From assembly GCA_044343935.1 (NCBI GenBank), contig JBIJDU010000008.1, forward strand, positions 1 through 57,049: a stretch of DNA of 57,049 nt, written 5' to 3'. This document shows, piece after piece, positions 8,993-15,623 of the stretch; position 1 is the stretch's first letter; each line of letters starts with the position of its first letter. A model generated the notes under the pieces. It was not told where the DNA came from. It was given only the letters and a program-made list of their open reading frames with translations, and did not search any database. The position numbers and the translations under genes were made by a program. Origin of the DNA: AcAMD-5 sp044343935 (GTDB lineage: Bacteria > Actinomycetota > Actinomycetes > S36-B12 > UBA5976).

Positions 8993-10263
8993 GCAGAGCG
9001 CTCAGATGAGCCTGCACCACCGCGATGCACAATCTTTGGTGGCTGCGAGTGAGTGACAGTTGCTTGCTCAATAATGATTTTTTCAATGTCATTTCGGCTC
9101 GGCACGTCATACATCACATCAAGTAATACGCCTTCCAAAATTGATCGAAGGCCACGCGCACCAGTGCCGCGAGCCAGCGCTAAATCAGCAATCGCATCAA
9201 CTGCCCCTGGACCAAACTCAAGGGACACTTCATCTAATTCAAATAGTCGCTCAAACTGACGCACTAACGCATTGCGCGGTTCAGTTAACACTCGAACTAA
9301 TGATTCGCGATTAAGTCCTGATACTGAAGTCACAATTGGCAATCGGCCCACAAACTCTGGGATCAAACCAAACTTGAGCAGATCTTCAGGGAGCACATGC
9401 GAAAAGATGGTGGCTGGATCAGTTAACTGCTTATCTTCAACCAAGCTAGAAGTGAAACCTAAACTTGATCTACCAACTCGCTGCTCAATAATGGAATCAA
9501 GACCAGCAAATGCGCCACCTACAATAAAAAGTACGTTAGTAGTATCGATTTGCAAGAATTCTTGATGCGGATGTTTGCGACCGCCTTGTGGCGGAACTGA
9601 TGCCGTGGTTCCTTCTAAAATCTTCAGCAGCGCCTGCTGCACTCCCTCACCAGATACATCTCTAGTAATCGAAGTGTTCTCACTTTTGCGCGCAATTTTA
9701 TCGATCTCATCGATATAAATAATTCCTTGTTCCGCCCGCTTTACATCAAAATCAGCAGCTTGAATCAATTTGAGCAAGATATTTTCAACATCCTCGCCAA
9801 CATAACCTGCCTCAGTTAGCGCAGTTGCATCAGCAATCGCAAATGGCACATTTAGCATGCGAGCTAAAGTTTGAGCGAGCAGAGTTTTACCTGAACCAGT
9901 AGGACCTAGCAACAAAATGTTAGATTTGGCTAACTCAACTAGATCTTCACTTCGGCGCAATTGTTCGCCAGCGCGCACTCGTTTGTAGTGGTTATAAACC
10001 GCAACTGAGAGCGTCTTTTTCGCAAGATCTTGCCCAATTACATAATTGTCTAAGAATGAATAAATCTCACTTGGCTTTGGTAGTTCAGCCATTGAGGAAT
10101 TAGTTGTTTCTACTAACTCTTCTTCAATGATCTCATTACACAGCTCAATGCACTCATCACAGATATATACGCCAGGGCCAGCAATTAACTTCTTGACCTG
10201 CTTTTGACTTTTGCCACAGAATGAACATTTAAGTAGGTCAGTACCATCGCCAAGCCGTGCCAT
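8989..10263 (-). CDS. clpX: ClpXP protease ATP-binding subunit ClpX
   Basis: This is a 424-residue AAA+ unfoldase that feeds substrates to ClpP. The N-terminal zinc-binding domain has Cys13, Cys16, Cys35 and Cys38 (CSFC ... CDEC). Walker A is GPTGSGKT (120-127), Walker B is IIYIDEID (about 183-190), and the sensor and arginine regions are intact. The ATG at 10263 has a GAGGAA ribosome-binding site and gives the canonical N-terminus; a longer in-frame start adds 12 unlikely residues. Unlike some genomes, clpX is not directly adjacent to clpP; YceI and acetyltransferase genes separate them. Confidence 0.97.
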   Translation of the reverse strand: MARLGDGTDLLKCSFCGKSQKQVKKLIAGPGVYICDECIELCNEIIEEELVETTNSSMAELPKPSEIYSFLDNYVIGQDLAKKTLSVAVYNHYKRVRAGEQLRRSEDLVELAKSNILLLGPTGSGKTLLAQTLARMLNVPFAIADATALTEAGYVGEDVENILLKLIQAADFDVKRAEQGIIYIDEIDKIARKSENTSITRDVSGEGVQQALLKILEGTTASVPPQGGRKHPHQEFLQIDTTNVLFIVGGAFAGLDSIIEQRVGRSSLGFTSSLVEDKQLTDPATIFSHVLPEDLLKFGLIPEFVGRLPIVTSVSGLNRESLVRVLTEPRNALVRQFERLFELDEVSLEFGPGAVDAIADLALARGTGARGLRSILEGVLLDVMYDVPSRNDIEKIIIEQATVTHSQPPKIVHRGGAGSSERSA

Positions 10264-10378
10264 CTGAGATTCCTCTCGTAGGGGAAGTGATGGCAACACT
10301 AAGCCGTGGCAATTGGCTTCGCACCTAAAATCGCATGGCGTTCGCCCAGAGCAGAATTACCGCTTAATAAAGCCAAAA

Positions 10379-10404
10379 CTCCCCCGGCGATATCGCCGAG
10401 GGAG
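10379..10404 (-). terminator. Rho-independent terminator after the YceI gene
   Basis: A near-perfect 12-bp inverted repeat (CTCCCCCGGCGA / TCGCCGAGGGAG, one mismatch, 2-nt centre) lies 18 nt past the YceI stop. On the minus strand it is followed by TTTTGGCTTTATT. It separates the YceI gene from clpX. Confidence 0.75.
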
Positions 10405-10422
10405 CTGGGGAAAGCGTTGCGG

Positions 10423-10965
10423 TTATGCCTGAGCGATAGCTGAGATCTCAAACTCCAACTTGATTTTGTCCGAAACCAAAACGCCGCCAGTTTCTAGCAC
10501 AGCGTTCCAGGTTAGCCCAAAATCTGAGCGATTAATTTCTGCTTCACCCTCAAGACCAACTCGCTTGTTACCAAACGGGTCAGTTGCTGCACCGGTATAT
10601 TCAAAATCAATTGTGATCGACTTAGTTACATCTTTGATCGTCAGATCGCCAGTAACTTCAAACTCATCATCACCTTTTTGCTTAACTAAAGTTGAGACGA
10701 ACTTAAGCTTTGGGAATGCGCCCGCGTTAAAGAAGTCTTCGCTCTTTAGATGCGCATCTCGATCAGCCTGTCGAGTATCAATAGAATCAGCATCCATCAC
10801 AACTTCTAGCGAAACGTCGCCATCAGCAACAGTGCCTTTACCCTCAAAGCTATTGAACGAACCGCGAACCTTGGTGATCACCGCATGGCGAGCCACAAAG
10901 CCAATTCGAGTATGGGTTGGATCAATCACATAATTCCCCGTTGGGATAGCAGTTACCGCTGACAT
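10423..10965 (-). CDS. YceI family lipocalin-like protein
   Basis: This 180-residue protein has the YceI signature start (YVIDPTHTRIGFVARHAVITKVRGSF) and the FVSTLVKQ and LTIKDVTKSITIDFEY segments. YceI proteins form a lipocalin-like barrel that binds isoprenoid or other hydrophobic molecules. There is no signal peptide, so it is probably cytoplasmic as in other actinobacteria. It is monocistronic: a terminator follows and a paired palindromic operator lies just upstream, pointing to control by a dedicated repressor that is not in this window. Confidence 0.9.
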   Translation of the reverse strand: MSAVTAIPTGNYVIDPTHTRIGFVARHAVITKVRGSFNSFEGKGTVADGDVSLEVVMDADSIDTRQADRDAHLKSEDFFNAGAFPKLKFVSTLVKQKGDDEFEVTGDLTIKDVTKSITIDFEYTGAATDPFGNKRVGLEGEAEINRSDFGLTWNAVLETGGVLVSDKIKLEFEISAIAQA

Positions 10966-10981
10966 AGCACTCCTTTGGATT

Positions 10982-11033
10982 TAGTTGAAAATTCAACAAT
11001 CTAACCGTAGCACATAGTTGAAAATTAAACAAC
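10982..11033 (-). promoter_or_regulatory. Paired palindromic operator upstream of the YceI gene
   Basis: Two copies of TAGTTGAAAATT begin at 10982 and 11015, 33 bp apart (about three helical turns). The first completes a palindrome with arms GTTGAA/TTCAAC (10984-10997); the second is GTTGAAAATTAAACAAC. On the minus strand a possible TTGTTT -35 and TACGGT -10 with a 17-nt spacer lie between and within them. The arrangement resembles MarR-type operators. Confidence 0.6.
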
Positions 11034-11068
11034 TTTAACCCTGCTGGACAAAATCTGGCCCGCTGCCA

Positions 11069-11590
11069 TTACCAGGCATCACCAAAACGGGCTTGACAGC
11101 ACACTTTGGAAATCTTGCCAAATGACCTAGATTCAGGTGTTAGAACCATCAAGCCGCAATCTTCTTCAGCAGTTCTAATCTGTTGATCCCCCACCAGCAC
11201 AAAGCTCTGTCCCGGAAAATCCTGCCAACCGAATCTTCGATAAAAGTCTTTTTCATCCGTAGAAAGCATGGCTAGTTCATAATTTTGTAGGCAAAATTGT
11301 GTGATCTCATTTAGCAGCAAACTGCCAATCCCTTGCTTTTGCTTATTAGGAGCAACCGCAATCGCCTCAACATAACCAACCGTTATTGGAGATTCATCAA
11401 GCCACATGGATCGGGCAACCACGGTGCCATGAGCAACTAACTCTTCGTTTTGCATACCCACGAATCTGGCTCCACCTAATGAGTTTTGCCAATCAGATTC
11501 ACTGAAATCACCAGCAAAAGCATCAGTTAGTAACGCCTGTAAAATCTCGACTTGGTTTTGAGTTAACTCATCAAGTCGAATAATTTCCAT
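11069..11590 (-). CDS. AAC(2')-I-like aminoglycoside N-acetyltransferase (GNAT)
   Basis: This is a 173-residue GNAT protein. From memory it resembles the chromosomal AAC(2')-I enzymes of mycobacteria and Providencia: DAFAGDFSESDWQNSLGG near the N-terminus, the acetyl-CoA region YVEAIAVAPNKQKQGIGSLLL (about 71-91) and a C-terminus ending in RFGDAW, where the mycobacterial enzyme ends RAGDVW. The family acetylates the 2'-amino group of aminoglycosides, and in chromosomal cases the native substrate may be a cell-wall or metabolic amine. The ATG at 11590 has AGGAAA upstream. It sits 14 nt after the clpP2 stop, so it may be co-transcribed with clpP1-clpP2. Confidence 0.75.
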   Translation of the reverse strand: MEIIRLDELTQNQVEILQALLTDAFAGDFSESDWQNSLGGARFVGMQNEELVAHGTVVARSMWLDESPITVGYVEAIAVAPNKQKQGIGSLLLNEITQFCLQNYELAMLSTDEKDFYRRFGWQDFPGQSFVLVGDQQIRTAEEDCGLMVLTPESRSFGKISKVCCQARFGDAW

Positions 11591-11604
11591 TCGTTTCCTA
11601 GTGG

Positions 11605-12228
11605 TTAGACCTTGCTTCCTAATACCTTTCGAGAAGCAATTACTTGATCCACAATGCCATATTCCTTTGCCATTTCGGCAGTAAGGATTTTGTCACGCTC
11701 AATATCTTCGCGAACTTGCTCCAGGGTGCGACCAGTGTGATTGGAAAGAATGCCTTCCATCTCTTCGCGCATCCGCAAAATTTCATTTGCTTGAATCTCG
11801 ATATCAGATCCCTGACCGCCACCTTCGCTGTATGGCTGGTGAATCAAGATTCGAGAATGCGGCAGCGCAAAGCGCTTGCCTGGTGTTCCCGCAGCAAGCA
11901 GCAGCGCTGCTGCAGATGCCGCTTGGCCTAAGCAGATGGTTTGAATCTCTGGCTTAACAAATTGCATGGTGTCATAAATTGCGGTCATCGCAGTGTATGA
12001 GCCACCTGGTGAATTGATGTAAATTGAAATATCGCGCTCTGGATCAAGCGATTCCAAAACTAATAACTGTGCCATTACGTCATCAGCAGAGGCATCATCA
12101 ATTTGCACACCTAAGAAAATAATTCGCTCTTCAAACAACTTGGTGTATGGATTATGAATGCGCTCACCATTTGGGGTGCGCTCTCTAAATTCTGGCAAGA
12201 TGTAGCGAGCCTGTGGTTGGAAAGTCAT
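11605..12228 (-). CDS. clpP2: ATP-dependent Clp protease proteolytic subunit 2
   Basis: This 207-residue serine protease subunit has catalytic residues Ser105 (GQAASAAA), His130 (LIHQP) and Asp179 (ERDK). The start QPQARYILP and LFEERIIFLGVQ matches mycobacterial ClpP2 as I recall it. In actinobacteria ClpP1 and ClpP2 form a mixed double ring that works with ClpX or ClpC. The ATG overlaps the clpP1 stop by 1 nt (TAATG), so the two subunits are translationally coupled. Confidence 0.96.
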   Translation of the reverse strand: MTFQPQARYILPEFRERTPNGERIHNPYTKLFEERIIFLGVQIDDASADDVMAQLLVLESLDPERDISIYINSPGGSYTAMTAIYDTMQFVKPEIQTICLGQAASAAALLLAAGTPGKRFALPHSRILIHQPYSEGGGQGSDIEIQANEILRMREEMEGILSNHTGRTLEQVREDIERDKILTAEMAKEYGIVDQVIASRKVLGSKV

Positions 12229-12860
12229 TATTTGCCTGCCTTTCCGCGAGTGCCGCCGCTGCCAGTGACATCAGAGGCGCGAGTTACCACGTGATCAATA
12301 AAGCCATAAGCCTTTGCTTCTTCTGAGCTGTACCACTTATCGCGATCGGAATCTAACCGAATCTGCTCTGCTGTTTGGCCAGTGTGCTTAGCAATTAACT
12401 CTGCCATTTGATTTTTCACAAACAACATCTGCTCGGCCTGAATTCGAATATCTGATGCCGTACCACCAATACCTCCAGATGGCTGATGCATCATGATACG
12501 AGCATGTGGCAACGCATAACGCTTGCCCGGCTCACCGGCAGTTAATAGGAACTGTCCCATTGATGCGGCAAGACCCATCGCAACAGTGGCAACATCGTTT
12601 TGCACATATTGCATGGTGTCATAAATTGCCATACCTGCTGAAATTGATCCACCTGGTGAGTTGATATACAAATAAATATCTCGAGTTGGATCTTCTGCGG
12701 CTAGCAGCAAGATCTGACCGCAGATCAAGTTTGCAATTTGGTCATCAACTTGTGAACCTAAAAACACAATGCGCTCGCGCAGCAAGCGCTGAAACACATC
12801 TTCAGCACCAGGCAGACCGCCAGCAGCAGCCCGCATGGTTGGCGCGGTTAACTCGCTCAC
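12228..12860 (-). CDS. clpP1: ATP-dependent Clp protease proteolytic subunit 1
   Basis: This 210-residue subunit has catalytic Ser100 (GLAASMGQ), His125 (MMHQP) and Asp174 (DRDKW). The segments LLAAEDPTRDI and GGSISAGMAIYDTM place it with actinobacterial ClpP1. It has a short glycine-rich tail. It is the first gene of the clpP1-clpP2 operon. Upstream, between it and tig, is a palindrome resembling the ClgR activator site. Confidence 0.96.
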   Translation of the reverse strand: MSELTAPTMRAAAGGLPGAEDVFQRLLRERIVFLGSQVDDQIANLICGQILLLAAEDPTRDIYLYINSPGGSISAGMAIYDTMQYVQNDVATVAMGLAASMGQFLLTAGEPGKRYALPHARIMMHQPSGGIGGTASDIRIQAEQMLFVKNQMAELIAKHTGQTAEQIRLDSDRDKWYSSEEAKAYGFIDHVVTRASDVTGSGGTRGKAGK

Positions 12861-12921
12861 TTGTTTCCCTTCGTTTGATGCCCTGACCTTAGCGAACGTG
12901 GCGCATTTCGCACCTTACATG

Positions 12922-12936
12922 TTCGCCAACAGCGAA
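12922..12936. promoter_or_regulatory. ClgR-like palindrome upstream of clpP1
   Basis: TTCGC-CAACA-GCGAA is a perfect 5-bp inverted repeat with a 5-nt spacer. It fits the CGC-YNANR-GCG core reported for the actinobacterial Clp regulator ClgR. It lies 62-76 nt upstream of the clpP1 start, immediately after the tig stop. Confidence 0.5.
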
Positions 12937-12937
12937 A

Positions 12938-14209
12938 CTACTGCTCAACTCCGTTGGTGAATTCAGACAGGTCAACTACCTCACCGGCAGGGGTCTTCAC
13001 GCTGGCCTGGCTCACCACCACGGTGAGTGCCTTACCACGGCGAACTTCATTTAGCGCAATCCCTAGCGAATCGTTCTTCACTAATTCATCAGCTAACTCT
13101 TCTGGCGTTACGCCATAGCGGGGTGCAGAGCGCACTAGCCATTCTGACAACTCAACTTCATTAACCTGAACTTTTTCCTGATCCGCAATTTTATCTAGCA
13201 CCAGGGAGCTTTTTAGATTCTTAATGGTGTCTGCTTCAAATTCATCCCGGTGTGCATCATCACCATGACCATCAGCAAAATGCGAATCAAGTTCGCGCTT
13301 AAGAACATTCGCTGGAATTTCAAGATCAATGGCAGCAAGTAGTGCTTCAAATACTTTTTCCCGCGCCGCAATTGCTTGCTCGGCTACTTGAACTCGGCGA
13401 ATTCGCTCCGCCAGATCAGCTTTAAGTTCAGCAACTGTGTCAAACTCCGAAGCCATTTGCGCAAACTCATCATTTGCTTCCGGTAGTTCGCGCTCGCGCA
13501 CACCAGTGCAAGTAAAGGTTACTTTTACTTTTTTATCCTGATGTGGTCCATCTGCTGGCACAAATTCAATGTCTTTAGTTTCATCAACGCTAATTCCAAT
13601 TAGTGCCTCATCCGCACCTGGCACTAATCCGCCAGTGCCAAGTTCATAGTTAAGCGCAGTTGCGGAATAGTCATCTGACTCTTCGCCATCAACTGTACCC
13701 TTGGCATCCAGAATTACTAAATCACCAGATTCAGCTGCTCGCTCTACTACTTTCATGGTGGCAAAGCGACGCCGCAGCAGATCAAACTGCTCCGTGACAA
13801 ATTCATCGTCGGTTTTTATTGCATCAACCACAGCTTCAATACTGTTAAATGCTGGCAACTCAAACTCGGGTCTGATATCAAGTTCTGCGGTGAAGGTAAT
13901 CGACTCATTGTCTTTTAATTCGCTGACATTAACCTCTGGTGGACCAAAGGGATCAAGATCATGTTCTTTAACAGCTTCAGCATAAGCGCGCGGCAGCACT
14001 GAATTAACAACTTCTTCTAATACAGCAGCACGGCCTACTCGCTGATCAATAATTGCAGTTGGCACTTTGCCTTTGCGAAAACCAGGAATTGTTACTTGGT
14101 TTGCAATTGCTTTATAAGCATTTTGGAAATCCGATTTCAGTTCATCAAACGGCACCTGAATTGTTAACTTAACGCGCGTTGGGGTTAGAACTTCCTTATC
14201 GGCTTTCAC
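12938..14209 (-). CDS. tig: Trigger factor (ribosome-associated chaperone)
   Basis: This 423-residue protein has the trigger-factor order: an N-terminal ribosome-binding domain containing the signature GFRKGKVPTAIIDQRVG (about 43-59), an FKBP-like prolyl isomerase domain (about 155-245) and a helical chaperone domain. It binds nascent chains at the ribosome exit. The adjacency of tig and clpP is widely conserved. The gene starts just downstream (in its direction) of tRNA-Pro. The C-terminus is short, without a long acidic tail. Confidence 0.95.
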   Translation of the reverse strand: MKADKEVLTPTRVKLTIQVPFDELKSDFQNAYKAIANQVTIPGFRKGKVPTAIIDQRVGRAAVLEEVVNSVLPRAYAEAVKEHDLDPFGPPEVNVSELKDNESITFTAELDIRPEFELPAFNSIEAVVDAIKTDDEFVTEQFDLLRRRFATMKVVERAAESGDLVILDAKGTVDGEESDDYSATALNYELGTGGLVPGADEALIGISVDETKDIEFVPADGPHQDKKVKVTFTCTGVRERELPEANDEFAQMASEFDTVAELKADLAERIRRVQVAEQAIAAREKVFEALLAAIDLEIPANVLKRELDSHFADGHGDDAHRDEFEADTIKNLKSSLVLDKIADQEKVQVNEVELSEWLVRSAPRYGVTPEELADELVKNDSLGIALNEVRRGKALTVVVSQASVKTPAGEVVDLSEFTNGVEQ

Positions 14210-14230
14210 CTTGCTCCTAATTAATTGGAT

Positions 14231-14306
14231 TGGTCGGGGCGGGGAGATTCGAACTCCCGATCTCCTGCTCCCAAAGCAGGCGCGCTAGCCACTACGCTAC
14301 GCCCCG
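14231..14306 (-). tRNA. tRNA-Pro (TGG)
   Basis: A complete cloverleaf: acceptor CGGGGCG/CGCCCCG, anticodon stem CCTGC/GCAGG with loop TTTGGGA giving anticodon TGG, T arm GGGAG/CTCCC with TTCGAAT loop, discriminator A and encoded CCA. Confidence 0.95.
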
Positions 14307-14421
14307 ATGACTTAAACCTCGTCAAATCGGGTTCCAAGACCGCGCAATCGTAGTGTGCGCAGCGGTAGGGCCGTGACTGGGATCAGTCCAGCGGGATCGA
14401 CCTAGTAGATTTCGCACTAAT

Positions 14422-14495
14422 GCGGGTGTAGCTCAATGGTAGAGTTCTAGCCTTCCAAGCTAGCTGTGCGGGTTCGATTCCCGTCACCCGCTCCA
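14422..14495 (+). tRNA. tRNA-Gly (TCC)
   Basis: Acceptor GCGGGTG/CACCCGC, anticodon stem CTAGC/GCTAG with loop CTTCCAA giving anticodon TCC, a normal T arm and encoded CCA. It is divergent from tRNA-Pro; the 115-nt gap between them must hold both promoters. Confidence 0.95.
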
Positions 14496-14502
14496 ATCTT
14501 TT

Positions 14503-14946
14503 CTAACGGTTCTCGTAATCAGTTATCTGACTTATTCGTCTGATATGACGCTCATCGCCCGGAAATTCAGTTTCCACAAATGCCTGTGCGATTGCCTTTA
14601 GCGTTGCGTCATCATGCATTCGGGCCCCAATGCCAACTACGTTGGCATTGTTGTGCTCGCGGGCTAACTGCGCCGTCTCAACCGACCAAGCCAATGCGGC
14701 TCTCACGCCAGCAACTTTATTTGCCGCAATCTGCTCACCATTTCCCGAGCCGCCCAGCACAATGCCAAGAGTGCCCGGCTCGCCAACGACTGCTTCTGCT
14801 GCCGCAATACAAAAACTTGGGTAATCACAGGATCCGGCTGAATTGGTGCCATGGTCAACCACTTCATGGCCGGCAAGGGAAAGATGTTCAATTAAAACTG
14901 CTTTGGCTGAAAAGCCAGCATGATCCGAAGCAATATGTATTTTCAT
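14503..14946 (-). CDS. rpiB: Ribose-5-phosphate isomerase B
   Basis: This 147-residue RpiB/LacAB-family enzyme interconverts ribose-5-phosphate and ribulose-5-phosphate in the non-oxidative pentose phosphate pathway. The start IASDHAGF and the motif GGSGNGEQIAANKV are diagnostic. Glu71 in GGSGNGEQ stands where the mycobacterial enzyme uses a catalytic Glu rather than the Cys of E. coli RpiB. Convergent with tRNA-Gly; 6 nt separate it from the upstream DsbA-like gene. Confidence 0.95.
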   Translation of the reverse strand: MKIHIASDHAGFSAKAVLIEHLSLAGHEVVDHGTNSAGSCDYPSFCIAAAEAVVGEPGTLGIVLGGSGNGEQIAANKVAGVRAALAWSVETAQLAREHNNANVVGIGARMHDDATLKAIAQAFVETEFPGDERHIRRISQITDYENR

Positions 14947-14952
14947 TTTCCC

Positions 14953-15549
14953 TCAATCGAAAATTGGGCCGACATTGCGCGAGCGCTTTAATTCAAAAAA
15001 TCCTGGGTACTGCGCACAAGCAACTACGCCATCCCAAAGTTTGCCAGCTTGCTCACCTTTAGGTGCAGGTGATATGACCGGTCCAAAAAATGCAGAACCA
15101 GCAACGGCAATTACCGGTGTGCCAACATCGGTGCCAACTTGATCCATTCCGGCATGATGACTCTTTTTGACTGCTTCATCCCAATTGGTATCTGCCGCTG
15201 CACTTAACAACTCTGCTGGCAAATTAGCATCCCTTAGGACATCAGTTATTAACTGTTCATCTAGTTCCTGCTGTTGCAAGTGAATTCGAGTGCCAAATGC
15301 GTTATATAGCGGCAGCACCACTGAATCACCATGAGCTGCGCGCGCCGCTTCAATTACTCGAACCGGTCCCCAACCAGCAATTAATTTAGCTCTATATTTC
15401 TCTGGCACATCTTTGTTGGCATTCAAATAAGACAAACTCATCACATGCCAAGAAACCTGAACATCTCGGACTTTTTGTACTTCCAACATCCAACGCGAGG
15501 TCATCCACGCCCATGGACACATTGGGTCAAACCAGAAATCTGCCTGCAT
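14953..15549 (-). CDS. DsbA-family protein, mycothiol-dependent nitroreductase (Rv2466c-like)
   Basis: This 198-residue thioredoxin-fold protein closely resembles, as I recall it, mycobacterial Rv2466c: WFDPMCPWAWMTSRW at the N-terminus, WGPVRV, KSHHAGMDQVG, DVGTP (cis-Pro) and AFFGPVISP. Rv2466c reduces substrates with mycothiol through a CPWC site; here the site is CPWA, so the resolving cysteine is missing and a monothiol mechanism is expected. The ATG at 15549 was chosen over an upstream TTG because GGAGGA sits just ahead of it. The pairing with rpiB matches Rv2465c-Rv2466c. Confidence 0.85.
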   Translation of the reverse strand: MQADFWFDPMCPWAWMTSRWMLEVQKVRDVQVSWHVMSLSYLNANKDVPEKYRAKLIAGWGPVRVIEAARAAHGDSVVLPLYNAFGTRIHLQQQELDEQLITDVLRDANLPAELLSAAADTNWDEAVKKSHHAGMDQVGTDVGTPVIAVAGSAFFGPVISPAPKGEQAGKLWDGVVACAQYPGFFELKRSRNVGPIFD

Positions 15550-15623
15550 AATTTCCTCCAATTACCAGGACACCTTAAGGTTTACTCCACCTAAACCGCG
15601 ACTTGAAACCAGGAAGGTCCATT

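Noticed and set aside
10341..10356. Second ClgR site upstream of clpX
   Set aside because: The 3' half reads GCA rather than GCG, so only half the palindrome fits; kept as a side remark only.
10460..10933. A 157-codon open frame on the plus strand
   Set aside because: It is antisense to the YceI gene, which has strong family motifs, a terminator and an operator on the minus strand.
14580..15062. A 160-codon open frame on the plus strand
   Set aside because: It is antisense to rpiB and the DsbA-family gene, both clearly recognisable, and its composition (Pro, Gln, His, Leu rich) is that of a shadow frame.
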